This document shows, piece after piece, positions 16,756-24,228 of a DNA stretch of 53,734 bases; positions within the stretch are counted from its first letter, which is position 1, and every line of letters begins with the position of its first letter. The notes under the pieces were generated by a model that worked only from the letters and a program-made list of their open reading frames with translations, was not told the DNA's origin and did no database searches. The position numbers were made by a program, and so were the translations under genes. Source of the stretch: Lachnospiraceae bacterium (GTDB lineage Bacteria; Bacillota; Clostridia; Lachnospirales; Lachnospiraceae); NCBI GenBank assembly GCA_030524635.1, contig JAUNGG010000025.1, positions 1 to 53,734 on the forward strand, in the 5' to 3' direction.

Positions 16756-17829
16756 ATGAAGGAATTATTTCAGGAAATAAAAGATGGATTAGACAGAGGA
16801 GAATCGGCTGTTATGGTCACCATAATCGCCAGTTCCGGCTCCACGCCCCGCGGCGCCGGCTCCAGGATGCTGGTAAAGGAAGATGGAACCATCCGTGGAA
16901 CGGTAGGCGGCGGTGCGGTGGAGTACCAGGCTACCTTGACAGCGCAGAAGGCTTTGAAGGAGAGATGCTCCTGCATTAAAGAATTCTCCCTCACCCGAAA
17001 TCAGGTAGCGGATATCGGAATGGTGTGCGGCGGAGATGTGACTGTTTACTTCCAATATTTAAGCAGCTCAAATCAGGCGTTCCGCCATCTGTGCGGGGAA
17101 ATCTTAAAGGCCCTGAAGCAGGATGAGGACAGCTGGCTGATGCTGGATATCACCGAGGAAGGCCGCTGGCAGATGGGACTTTACAGAAGAAAAGGCGGGT
17201 TTACCGGCATTCCGGAAGCCGGGGAGAAAATGGAAGGCAAGGCGGATCCGTCAGATGAACCGCCTGAAAGAGATTGGAAATCGCTGTTTACCATCCGGAC
17301 AACCCAGGGACAGCTTTGGGGCAGGAAATATTATATTGAGCCTCTGGTTCAGGCAGGGACCGTTTATGTTTTCGGCGGCGGCCATGTGGCCCAGGAACTG
17401 GTTCCGGTACTGCATCATGTGGGCTTCCGCTGTGTGGTGATGGATGACCGGGAGGTATTTGCCAATCCTCAGGTTTTCCCCCATGCAGAAAAGACTATTG
17501 TAGGAGATCTGGAGCACGTTTCCGATTATGTAACGATCCGGGAGTGCGATTACGTCTGCATCATGACCAGAGGGCATCAATTTGATTATTATATCCAGAG
17601 ACAGGTAATGGCCCTTCATCCCTGCTACATTGGAATCATGGGAAGCCGGAACAAGATCCGGGTGGTGACAGAAAAGCTTTTAGGAGACGGTTATACCAGA
17701 GAAGAGATCGAAGCCTGCCGGATGCCCATCGGAACGGAGATTTATGCAGAAACTCCGGCGGAAATCGCTATCAGCATTGCTGGGGAATTGATTGCGGTAA
17801 GAGCTGGGCGAATGGGACGGAAGAAGTAA
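16756..17829 (+). CDS. XdhC/CoxI-family molybdenum hydroxylase maturation protein
   Basis: A 357-residue protein. The N-terminal XdhC domain has GSTPRGAGSRMLVKEDG and TVGGGAVE; the C-terminal Rossmann-like domain has VYVFGGGHVAQELVPVLHHVGF and IGIMGSRNK. XdhC binds molybdenum cofactor and supports its sulfuration and insertion into xanthine dehydrogenase-type enzymes. The AAGGAG six bases before ATG 16756 sets the start. It is the last gene of the molybdenum operon, closed by the terminator at 17893. It points to a hydroxylase-type client, which is not encoded in this window. Confidence 0.9.
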   Translation: MKELFQEIKDGLDRGESAVMVTIIASSGSTPRGAGSRMLVKEDGTIRGTVGGGAVEYQATLTAQKALKERCSCIKEFSLTRNQVADIGMVCGGDVTVYFQYLSSSNQAFRHLCGEILKALKQDEDSWLMLDITEEGRWQMGLYRRKGGFTGIPEAGEKMEGKADPSDEPPERDWKSLFTIRTTQGQLWGRKYYIEPLVQAGTVYVFGGGHVAQELVPVLHHVGFRCVVMDDREVFANPQVFPHAEKTIVGDLEHVSDYVTIRECDYVCIMTRGHQFDYYIQRQVMALHPCYIGIMGSRNKIRVVTEKLLGDGYTREEIEACRMPIGTEIYAETPAEIAISIAGELIAVRAGRMGRKK

Positions 17830-17892
17830 GAATAAGGCGGAAAAAGGCCTGCAGGTACCGTGATATACCGTTTCAGAATAAAGGTTGGATTG

Positions 17893-17955
17893 CCAGATGC
17901 TGCACGATTTAGGAATGTCAGGACATTTTTGGAGCGTGCAGCATCTGGATTTTTT
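17893..17955 (+). terminator. Intrinsic terminator of the molybdenum operon
   Basis: CCAGATGCTGCACG (17893-17906) pairs perfectly with CGTGCAGCATCTGG (17935-17948) across a 28-nt loop and is followed by ATTTTTT. The 14-bp stem and T-run make a strong terminator. Confidence 0.85.
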
Positions 17956-18032
17956 CGTTACATAGGGTGCGCTCAGCTAAGGGTCTGAAATTTGGCGGAT
18001 CCCCGCCTGTCTGGGACGGGGATGGCAGGAGA

Positions 18033-18301
18033 TTATTTATCTCCATAATGTCCTCTGCAGTGTGCGATGTAAAGCCGTCCGTTCTCCACATGGTAGACAA
18101 GGCGGTCTTTTTCATTGATCCGGCGGCTGTACTCGCCTTGCAGGTCGCCAGTTAAGGGTTCTGGCTTTCCGATTCCCTCCATGCAGCCGTTGCGCTCAAT
18201 ATTCTTTATGAGTTGGTTGATTCGTTTCAGTGTTTTTTGTCCTGCGTCTGCCAGTAGAGGTAATCCTCCCAGGCATCATCGGACCATATTTTTTCACTCA
18301 T
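18033..18301 (-). pseudogene. Txe/YoeB-family toxin with a one-base frameshift
   Basis: Reading the minus strand from ATG 18301 gives MSEKIWSDDAWEDYLYWQ, a textbook Txe/YoeB start, but the frame hits TGA just after a run of six A (18233-18238). One extra A there would restore TLKRINQLIKNI through EYSRRINEKDRLVYHV to HCRGHYGDK and TAA at 18033, about 89 residues, the normal family length. The ATG overlaps the antitoxin stop by 8 bp, the usual coupling. YoeB toxins cleave mRNA on ribosomes. The break could be a real inactivating mutation, a homopolymer sequencing error, or slippage at A6. As read, only ~25 residues would be made. Confidence 0.82.
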
Positions 18302-18563
18302 CCGCCACCTCGATCAGCTCATGTGCGGTTCCTTTCCCAGCTTTCAATTCCTGCACGGATTTCTTGACATAAGTCATGTTTTCTTCGGAGAAAAACGGAT
18401 CAGGGGTCTGTGTAATTTCAAACGGGATGCGGTTCTCACGTAAAACTGCTTTCACAAAAAGATTGATTGCGGTAGAGGTGTTTAAGCCAACGTTGGAGCA
18501 GAATGTGTCAAAGCTGGCCTTATCCTTTTCGTCTACCCTTGCGGTTAATGTTGCCAGTGCCAT
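18294..18563 (-). CDS. RelB/DinJ-family antitoxin
   Basis: An 89-residue protein starting MALATLTARVDEKDKASFDTFCSNVGLNTSTAINLF, i.e. a ribbon-helix-helix DNA-binding domain (about residues 1-50), followed by an acidic C-terminal region ending ELIEVADE that would wrap the toxin. AAAGGAGG upstream of ATG 18563 and a clear promoter (18597-18625) support expression. It should neutralise the adjacent Txe/YoeB-type toxin and repress its own promoter. Since the toxin frame is broken, the antitoxin may be a surviving orphan. Confidence 0.9.
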   Translation of the reverse strand: MALATLTARVDEKDKASFDTFCSNVGLNTSTAINLFVKAVLRENRIPFEITQTPDPFFSEENMTYVKKSVQELKAGKGTAHELIEVADE

Positions 18564-18596
18564 AATGACACCTCCTTTCGTGTTCTTTATGCATAT

Positions 18597-18625
18597 ATTA
18601 TATCACTATTGTATGCTTAAAGCAA
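18597..18625 (-). promoter_or_regulatory. Promoter of the antitoxin-toxin operon
   Basis: On the minus strand, -35 TTGCTT (18625-18620) and -10 TATAAT (18602-18597) are 17 bp apart, about 35 bp upstream of the antitoxin ATG. Confidence 0.7.
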
Positions 18626-18720
18626 GCGAATGTATTACAAAAAGACATTCCATAAACTAACAGACAATTTGGGATTCATTATTTCTGCTTTTGACATGAC
18701 ACTGCTGAAGGAGGCGAACC

Positions 18721-18762
18721 ATGAAGGCTTTCGCCATGAAAAGAACGGGAGAAGGAAGTTAA
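18721..18762 (+). other. 13-codon frame resembling the first residues of a zinc alcohol dehydrogenase
   Basis: A good AAGGAGG site precedes ATG 18721, which reads MKAFAMKRTGEGS and stops. The first residues look like the start of NADP-dependent zinc alcohol dehydrogenases of Clostridia (MKGFAMLxIGE). It may be the stub of a deleted gene. The rest of the 420-bp gap 18564-18983 holds only the two promoters and a small GGAACAC/GTGTTCC stem (18765-18788). Confidence 0.25.
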
Positions 18763-18920
18763 AAGGAACACCAGCAGCCGCGTGTTCCCGGGATAATCAG
18801 TGTGAGACCGGACACCGGCTATACAGTTGCCTGCACTCCTCCCAGAACTGGTGAACCGCTATTATTATAGCTCCTTTTTGGGGGAATTGTAAAGGAAATA
18901 AAATCGTAATATTTTCTTTC

Positions 18921-18949
18921 TTGTAGGAAGATACCGCGGACGCTATAAT
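18921..18949 (+). promoter_or_regulatory. Promoter of the GGSDGPT-motif protein gene
   Basis: -35 TTGTAG (18921-18926), 17-bp spacer, -10 TATAAT (18944-18949), placed 35 bp before the ATG at 18984. Confidence 0.65.
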
Positions 18950-18983
18950 GATAACATAGATGACAAAATAAGTGAGGCAGCAG

Positions 18984-20153
18984 ATGAAAGTATATTTTGA
19001 TCAGAACTTTTGGGGAAACAAAAGGGTGGAAGAGCTGGAGCCAGATCAAGCAGAATGTGGAGAGGAGCATAGACTGGAAAAAAGCTTCTGGTATGGAGGC
19101 TATGAATGGAAGATCCCTTCCATTTATCAATTCCGGCAGGGCTTTGTTCTTGATTTTTGCAGGCGGATCCCATCCGATACCCTTTCTGCATTTATGGAAA
19201 AATGGCAGGACTATGAGGAAAATGAGGAGCAGCTGACGGACTGTCAGCGCCGGCAGATCGAGCTGGAAAATCCTATGAATTTTGATGTCCGGTTTGAGGT
19301 GGAGGCAGATGGATATCCAGCGCATATGAGCGGCGGATGCGGAACCGGGTATGATCCGAAAAAGCAGAAAAGAGAGAAGAAGGAAAATCAGGATCAGGCA
19401 TTTCTTGTTTTATCTGAGGGATTATCAGAGGAATCGATGGAAATAGAAGATGAACTCCTGCAGGCATATGATTTGAACCCAGAGGATGGATGGTGGTTTG
19501 AACGATGCAGCTTTTTCTGGCCGGAGGGAAGAGAAGGCGAAGGATTTTCTCAGCTGCAATTAACCATCACAGCCAGCAGGGTGCAGCTTCCATGCGACGC
19601 CATAGTTTCTGCCGAGGTAAATTGCAGAGAGTTTTCCGTACCGTTTGAGCATCCTGAAACTCATGAAAAGCATCAGATCCGGATTTTGGAGTGCAGAGAT
19701 CACAGGGAAGAGCTTTCCAGGCAGTTTTCAGAGCAGGAAGAAGGAGAGAACCGGCCAAAGATCCGCTTTTTGCAGGAGTATCGGTTTCCAGAGCATCTGT
19801 GCATCCTGTCTTATCAGGTGGAACCTCCGCTTCCAGAGGGAGAAGTGTTGATTCTGCAGGATTGTTTAAGCAGCGATTCTCCCGTCCGAATTGCGAAGGA
19901 TAATTCTGGAAAGAAGGGTGCTTGTGCCATTTGTATGATAGGAGGCAGTGATGGCCCTACCGCCATATTTTTTGCAGGAAAAGTTAAGGGAAAAGAGGAC
20001 AGGCAAAAAGGAGAGAACGAAACACCCGAACGGGAAGCTCCGGTACAGATGGCATATTCCGCGCTGCATTTTCAGCCAGTCAGCCGCGCAGAATGGCAGG
20101 TATCTGTTCAGAAGGCGCCGCATCCGGCAGCCAGCTTTTTGATTGCTCCTTAG
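18984..20153 (+). CDS. Uncharacterised acidic protein carrying a GGSDGPT motif
   Basis: A 389-residue protein of no family that I recognise. It has no signal peptide and no membrane helix. It is rich in Glu, Gln and aromatic residues, with W/Y/F-rich patches (MKVYFDQNFWGNK, FWYGGYEWKIP, DGWWFERCSFFWPEG) and charged low-complexity segments (KKQKREKKENQDQ and, near the end, KGKEDRQKGENETPERE). At residues 320-333 it contains GGSDGPTAIFFAGK, preceded by CAICMI. This closely resembles the GGADGPT motif of sodium-pumping decarboxylase beta subunits, which are membrane proteins, unlike this one. The ATG at 18984 lies 6 nt after GTGAGG and is preferred to an in-frame GTG at 18972. It stands alone with its own promoter. 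Confidence 0.7.
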   Translation: MKVYFDQNFWGNKRVEELEPDQAECGEEHRLEKSFWYGGYEWKIPSIYQFRQGFVLDFCRRIPSDTLSAFMEKWQDYEENEEQLTDCQRRQIELENPMNFDVRFEVEADGYPAHMSGGCGTGYDPKKQKREKKENQDQAFLVLSEGLSEESMEIEDELLQAYDLNPEDGWWFERCSFFWPEGREGEGFSQLQLTITASRVQLPCDAIVSAEVNCREFSVPFEHPETHEKHQIRILECRDHREELSRQFSEQEEGENRPKIRFLQEYRFPEHLCILSYQVEPPLPEGEVLILQDCLSSDSPVRIAKDNSGKKGACAICMIGGSDGPTAIFFAGKVKGKEDRQKGENETPEREAPVQMAYSALHFQPVSRAEWQVSVQKAPHPAASFLIAP

Positions 20154-20224
20154 CTTTATCAAAAAAGGTTCGGATATGATAAAGGATCAGCTTTCATTCA
20201 AGATACAGAAAGGGGAGAAACGAA

Positions 20225-20287
20225 ATGTATATGGATTCATTTTTCTGGGAAGCTTTCGTTCCAGGGAACCAGGTATCTGGGGGTTGA
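20225..20287 (+). CDS. Possible 20-residue peptide
   Basis: ATG 20225 follows GGGGAG by 7-8 nt and reads a 20-residue peptide rich in aromatics (MYMDSFFWEAFVPGNQVSGG) before TGA. The ribosome site is good and the spacing normal. There is no homology that I recognise, and it could equally be a random short frame in the gap between the GGSDGPT-protein gene and the convergent radical SAM gene. Confidence 0.25.
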   Translation: MYMDSFFWEAFVPGNQVSGG

Positions 20288-20339
20288 GAGGATGTAAGGA
20301 GAGTCCTGCCCGTTCCATGCAGACCTTTAAAAAAAGGAA

Positions 20340-20382
20340 ATACCCAGCCCAGCCAATCAATCAAACAAGCTGAGCTGGGTAT
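20340..20382 (-). terminator. Terminator of the radical SAM / MobA-ModE operon, overlapping the stop codon
   Basis: ATACCCAGCCCAGC (20340-20353) faces GCTGAGCTGGGTAT (20369-20382). In the minus-strand transcript the single non-matching pair becomes U-G, so the 14-bp stem is complete, and it is followed by TTTCCTTTTTTT. In the plus-strand transcript the same pair is C-A. The hairpin therefore serves the minus-strand operon; its 5' arm overlaps the last codons of the radical SAM gene. Confidence 0.75.
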
Positions 20383-21289
20383 ATTCATATCCTCGCTTAT
20401 AAGCCGGAATAATATCCTCCATCCGATATAAAATATGCCGTTTCTCACATTCTTTGGAAAACGCGTCCCAAAGCTTCCTGGCATTTGGGCAGGTGCACCG
20501 ATAGGAGTTCCCATACCGCTTCAGATACCGTACCCGCAGGCCTTCTCCAGGAAACAGCTCTTCAATGCGGTCTAAATACCACTCCTTCTGGTTATCCCGC
20601 AGCGTCATGCCGAAAGCCGGATAGATAAACCGGGCTCCGGCCTCATGGGCCATAGCTACCAGCCGCAGAATATCCTCCTCCTTATCCTCCAGAAAGGGAA
20701 GCACCGGCATCAGCAGGATCCCGGCAAACAGCTTCCGGCTGCTTAAGGCGGCGATCAATTCCATCCGCTGGGAGGAGGGAGGAGCGCCGGGCTCCAGCTT
20801 TTTGGAAAGGCTGTCATGGGGTGTTGTGATGGTTACCTTACAGAGAACGGGAGAGTGTTCCCGGATATTTTCCAGAATATCCATATCCCGTTTGAGAAGT
20901 GTGCTTTTGGTAGCAATCCCGATGCCGAAGCCGAAGGCATCGATCAGCTCCAGTGCATGTCTGGTAAGCAAAAGCTCCTGTTCCAGCGGATTATAGGGGT
21001 CGCTCATAGCGCCGGTTCCCACAACACCGGTTCTTACCTTCCGGCGCAGATCATCCCGAATTACCAGCAGAGCGTTTTCCTTGATCCGAACCCGGTCAAA
21101 ATCGGAGATCTGATAGCAGGAGGAACGGCTGTCGCAGTAAATGCAGCCATGGCAGCAGCCGCGGTAGATGTTCATATTGTAGTCCATGCCAAACCAGAGA
21201 TTGCTTTTTGTTTTTGTGATAATGTGCCTGGCAGGAACCTGTTCGATCCTGGCGGGGATGGGGGAGTCAGTTTCTTTCGATTCCTTCAT
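20357..21289 (-). CDS. SPL-like radical SAM protein
   Basis: A 310-residue protein of the spore-photoproduct-lyase-like radical SAM group. The cluster motif CxxxCxxC is in YRGCCHGCIYCDSRSSCY near residues 47-64, preceded by FGMDYNMNIY. The segments VVGTGAMSDPYNPLE and VTITTPHDSLSKKLEPGAP follow the usual order. True SPL repairs spore DNA photoproducts, but many relatives of this length have no known substrate, so no repair role is claimed. ATG 21289 has GGAGAGG upstream; a TTG at 21310 overlaps that site. The start overlaps the end of the MobA-ModE fusion gene by 23 bp, so the two are translationally coupled, which hints at a link to molybdenum regulation. Confidence 0.85.
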   Translation of the reverse strand: MKESKETDSPIPARIEQVPARHIITKTKSNLWFGMDYNMNIYRGCCHGCIYCDSRSSCYQISDFDRVRIKENALLVIRDDLRRKVRTGVVGTGAMSDPYNPLEQELLLTRHALELIDAFGFGIGIATKSTLLKRDMDILENIREHSPVLCKVTITTPHDSLSKKLEPGAPPSSQRMELIAALSSRKLFAGILLMPVLPFLEDKEEDILRLVAMAHEAGARFIYPAFGMTLRDNQKEWYLDRIEELFPGEGLRVRYLKRYGNSYRCTCPNARKLWDAFSKECEKRHILYRMEDIIPAYKRGYEYTQLSLFD

Positions 21290-22223
21290 TGCTGCGGTTA
21301 TCCTCTCCAAAGTATTTTTGAAACAGCCGTTTGGCTTCTGCGTCCAGTTCTTTTTCCATGGCCAGGTAGCGGGTCAGGTAATCCTTTGATTTTGGAGTCA
21401 GCTGGGAGAAGCCGCCGTCGGAGCCGCCGGATTTGGTGAGCAGAAGGGGAAAGCCCATCTGCTTTTCTGCATCTTTTATGATCTTCCAGCCCTTGCTGTA
21501 GGACATGTGCATCTGGCGGCAGGCGGTCTGCATGGAGCCGGTGTGGTCGATCAGGGATAAGAACTGAGCGATCCCCGGCCCGAAAAAGATTTCATCTCCC
21601 TCCAGGTACAGGTGGATGACGCTGTGGACCGGGATCCTTCTGGAATGGTTGTAATTCTTTTCGCAGTCATCATCGGTTTCAATGGACAGGGTGATTCCCT
21701 GATCCTCCACTGGAATTTCCTTCACCAGCGGATTTACCGATTCCTGACGGAGAGCACCGCCCAGTCCACGCGCTCCATCATAGTGAAGAAGCTTTGGAAT
21801 CAGTTCCTTGGAAATTAAAACCGGATGTCCCCGTCTTCCGGCGTATATAGGACAGGCAGCAGGACTGTCTGTTTTTAAGAGCTTTTCAATGGTGTCTCCT
21901 AAAAACATGGGGTATTTTACCGGAAGGATCAGTACCTGGTCGCACAGATCTTCGATATAGTTTAATCCCATCCGGATGCTGTCAAACATCTGGGTTGTTT
22001 CATAGTCGGTGTTTCTCAGGCAGATGGTCCGCATTTTTGAGATATGTTTTTCAATCTGATCGCTGTTCCGGCCGGTGATCACTACAATGGGGTCCACATC
22101 GGCCTGCTTCAGCAGAATGATGATCCGCCGGATGATGGTGGTCCCGCCTATGGTCATCAGCGGCTGGAAGGCTTCATCGGAAACATTGTGTCCCGCTGCT
22201 AATATGACTGCTCCTGTTTTCAT
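21267..22223 (-). CDS. Degenerate MobA-like domain fused to ModE-type DNA-binding domain
   Basis: A 318-residue two-domain protein. Residues 1-190 have the MobA/MocA nucleotidyltransferase fold (MKTGAVILAAG, IIRRIIILLKQADVDPIVVITG, AGRRGHPVLIS). Two catalytic elements look lost: the R-G-x-x-K part of the nucleotide loop reads GHNVSDEAFQPLM, and the metal-binding GDQP segment reads PVKYPMF. Residues ~215-290 form a ModE-like winged helix (LIDHTGSMQTACRQMHMSYSKGWKII, GGSDGGFSQLTPKS). The protein is therefore likely a transcriptional regulator with a former enzyme domain as sensor. ATG 22223 has AGAGGAAA upstream. Its own promoter carries a palindrome, suggesting autoregulation; the molybdenum operon and importer are plausible targets. 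Confidence 0.85.
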   Translation of the reverse strand: MKTGAVILAAGHNVSDEAFQPLMTIGGTTIIRRIIILLKQADVDPIVVITGRNSDQIEKHISKMRTICLRNTDYETTQMFDSIRMGLNYIEDLCDQVLILPVKYPMFLGDTIEKLLKTDSPAACPIYAGRRGHPVLISKELIPKLLHYDGARGLGGALRQESVNPLVKEIPVEDQGITLSIETDDDCEKNYNHSRRIPVHSVIHLYLEGDEIFFGPGIAQFLSLIDHTGSMQTACRQMHMSYSKGWKIIKDAEKQMGFPLLLTKSGGSDGGFSQLTPKSKDYLTRYLAMEKELDAEAKRLFQKYFGEDNRSNEGIERN

Positions 22224-22264
22224 AAAAGATTTCCTCTCTGAATCTGTTCTGATCTGTCCATAAA

Positions 22265-22293
22265 AGTATAACATGTATTGCGCTTACATGCAA
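22265..22293 (-). promoter_or_regulatory. Promoter of the MobA-ModE gene with internal palindrome
   Basis: Minus-strand -35 TTGCAT (22293-22288) and -10 TATACT (22270-22265), 17-bp spacer. A CATGTA-N7-TACATG palindrome (22272-22290) fills the spacer and touches the -35, an ideal repressor position. The half-site TACAT resembles part of the E. coli ModE box; autoregulation is an inference. Confidence 0.6.
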
Positions 22294-22342
22294 AGTAAGT
22301 TTTTCTCGTTGGAAATTCCTTATTTTATTAACCTGCAAACGG

Positions 22343-22371
22343 TTGTCAGACGATGTAAAATCCGCTAAACT
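22343..22371 (+). promoter_or_regulatory. Promoter of the acetolactate synthase gene
   Basis: -35 TTGTCA (22343-22348), 17-bp spacer, -10 TAAACT (22366-22371). Transcription should start near 22378, only about 12 nt before the terminator hairpin. Confidence 0.6.
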
Positions 22372-22389
22372 TTGACCGTGTGAAACGAA

Positions 22390-22421
22390 GGTGTTCTGCT
22401 GGGATGCAGAGCACCTTTTTT
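22390..22421 (+). terminator. Leader terminator upstream of the acetolactate synthase gene
   Basis: GGTGTTCTGC (22390-22399) and GCAGAGCACC (22406-22415) form a 10-bp stem with one G-U pair and a TGGGAT loop, followed by TTTTTT. Flanking AACGAA/TTCGTT can extend the stem across the T-run as an alternative fold. It lies between the promoter and the gene on the same strand, so it acts as a leader terminator, not as the end of an upstream gene (the upstream gene is divergent). Confidence 0.75.
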
Positions 22422-22465
22422 CGTTGCACGGGAACGATCAAATCTGTTGATAAGGGGATAGAACA

Positions 22466-24118
22466 ATGAATACAGCACAATTACTGGTAAAATGTTTGGA
22501 AGAAGAAGGCGTGCAGTACATTTTCGGCATCGCCGGGGAGGAGAATCTGGCATTTATTGACGCATTGAAGGATTCGGAAAAGATCCGCTTTGTGACGGTC
22601 CGTCATGAGCAGGGAGCTGCCTTTATGGCAGATGTGTACGGGCGTCTCACCGGAAAGGCCGGCGTCTGCCTGGCTACCCTGGGACCTGGCGCCACGAACC
22701 TGATCACCGGAGTTGCAGATGCTGACTCAGACGGAGCACCGTTAGTAGCCATCACCGGACAGGTGGACACCAACCGAATGCACATTACCTCCCATCAGTA
22801 TCTGGCGTTGGATAAGATGTTTGAGCCGGTTACCAAGCGGACGAAGCTGGTGGTTAATCCGGACACCATCAATGAGATCGTGCGCCTGGCCTTTAAATAC
22901 GCGGAGGGCGAGCGGCCGGGAGCCACCCATATTGATCTTCCGGCGGATGTGGCGAAGATGGAGGTGCATGAGGGAACGCTTCTGCTGAAGCGGAAGGTGG
23001 CGCCGGGAGAGTTCCCGGAGATCGCCAGCCTGCAGCTGGCGGAGAATATGATCAATGAAGCGGTAAATCCAGTGGTTTTAGTGGGGGCAGGAGCTGTCCG
23101 CAACCAGGCAGCAGCAGAGCTGACCATGTTTGCAGAGGGCCTTAAGATTCCGGTGATCAATACCATGATGGCAAAGGGAATGATCCCCTTCACAAGCCGC
23201 TATGCCATGCTGACCGTAGGAATCCCCCAGATGGATTACCAGAATATGATGCTGGAAAAAGCAGATCTGGTCATCTGTGTCGGGTATGACTTGATGGAAT
23301 ATGCGCCGGGAAAATGGAACCGGGACAACGGAAGAAAGATCCTGCATATCGATCAGAGTCCGGCCCATGTGAACCAGCATTATCAGCCGGAGGTGGAGGT
23401 GGTAGGCGATATCAAGGCTTCCCTCTACTGGCTGGCCGGGCACGTCAGGGTGAAGGCGGAGTCAAAGGAGATGTTTGAGCTGAAAAAGCGCTTGACAGAA
23501 GAAATCCACCAGTATGATGGGGATGACAGCTATCCAATGAAGCCTCAGCGGATCCTTTCCGATATACGCGCGGCCATGGGGGAAGAAGATATTTTGATCT
23601 CAGATGTTGGCGCTCATAAAGTGTGGATCGCCAGAGATTATCATTGCTACAAGCCGAATACCTGCATCATTTCCAATGGATTTGCTTCTATGGGAATCGC
23701 AGTTCCCGGAGCCATCGGCGCCCGCTTTGTGACGGCAGATAAAAGGATCCTGGCGGTGACTGGGGACGGCGGTTTTATGATGAACTGCCAGGAGCTGGAG
23801 ACGGCTGTGCGGGAGCATACGCCTTTTGTGGTGCTGATTATCAATGACAGCGCTTACGGTCTGATCAAGTGGAAGCAGCTTGACCAGTACCATCAGACGG
23901 AGTTCTGTGATTTCACCAACCCGGATTTCGTAAAGCTGGCAGAAAGTATGGGCGCTGTGGGCTACCGGGTGGAAAAAGCGGAGCAGCTAAAGCCCCTTCT
24001 GGAGCAGGCCCAGGAAGAAGCCTTCCGGAAACGAGTTCCAGTCATCATCGACCGCCCGGTAGACTATTCTGAAAATATCAGGCTTTCCCAGCATTTAAAA
24101 GAAGTGACCCAGCAGTAG
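22466..24118 (+). CDS. alsS: Acetolactate synthase, catabolic AlsS type
   Basis: A 550-residue thiamine-diphosphate enzyme that joins two pyruvates to acetolactate. The N-terminal domain has FGIAGEEN with the catalytic Glu, VRHEQGAAFMADVYGRLTGK and TLGPGATNL; the C-terminal domain has the cofactor motif GDGGFMMNCQELETA...NDSAYG. The QVDTNRMHITSHQYLAL region and length resemble AlsS, which works without a regulatory subunit; no ilvN or alsD is adjacent. It stands alone behind its own promoter and leader terminator, between the MobA-ModE and YqeC-MocA genes. A biosynthetic IlvB role is possible but less likely. Confidence 0.85.
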   Translation: MNTAQLLVKCLEEEGVQYIFGIAGEENLAFIDALKDSEKIRFVTVRHEQGAAFMADVYGRLTGKAGVCLATLGPGATNLITGVADADSDGAPLVAITGQVDTNRMHITSHQYLALDKMFEPVTKRTKLVVNPDTINEIVRLAFKYAEGERPGATHIDLPADVAKMEVHEGTLLLKRKVAPGEFPEIASLQLAENMINEAVNPVVLVGAGAVRNQAAAELTMFAEGLKIPVINTMMAKGMIPFTSRYAMLTVGIPQMDYQNMMLEKADLVICVGYDLMEYAPGKWNRDNGRKILHIDQSPAHVNQHYQPEVEVVGDIKASLYWLAGHVRVKAESKEMFELKKRLTEEIHQYDGDDSYPMKPQRILSDIRAAMGEEDILISDVGAHKVWIARDYHCYKPNTCIISNGFASMGIAVPGAIGARFVTADKRILAVTGDGGFMMNCQELETAVREHTPFVVLIINDSAYGLIKWKQLDQYHQTEFCDFTNPDFVKLAESMGAVGYRVEKAEQLKPLLEQAQEEAFRKRVPVIIDRPVDYSENIRLSQHLKEVTQQ

Positions 24119-24228
24119 CAGCAATTCCAAATCCCATAGCCAGAACCTGGAAATTATGATAAAATGATATCAGGGTCAAACCAAAATGCTGTCGGTTTGG
24201 CAGAATCAAAGAAAAGAGGAGATGGGCT

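Noticed and set aside
20143..20373. A 76-codon plus-strand frame after the GGSDGPT-protein gene
   Set aside because: No convincing ribosome site or composition, and it runs into the minus-strand terminator region. Only the 20-codon frame at 20225 has a good ribosome site.
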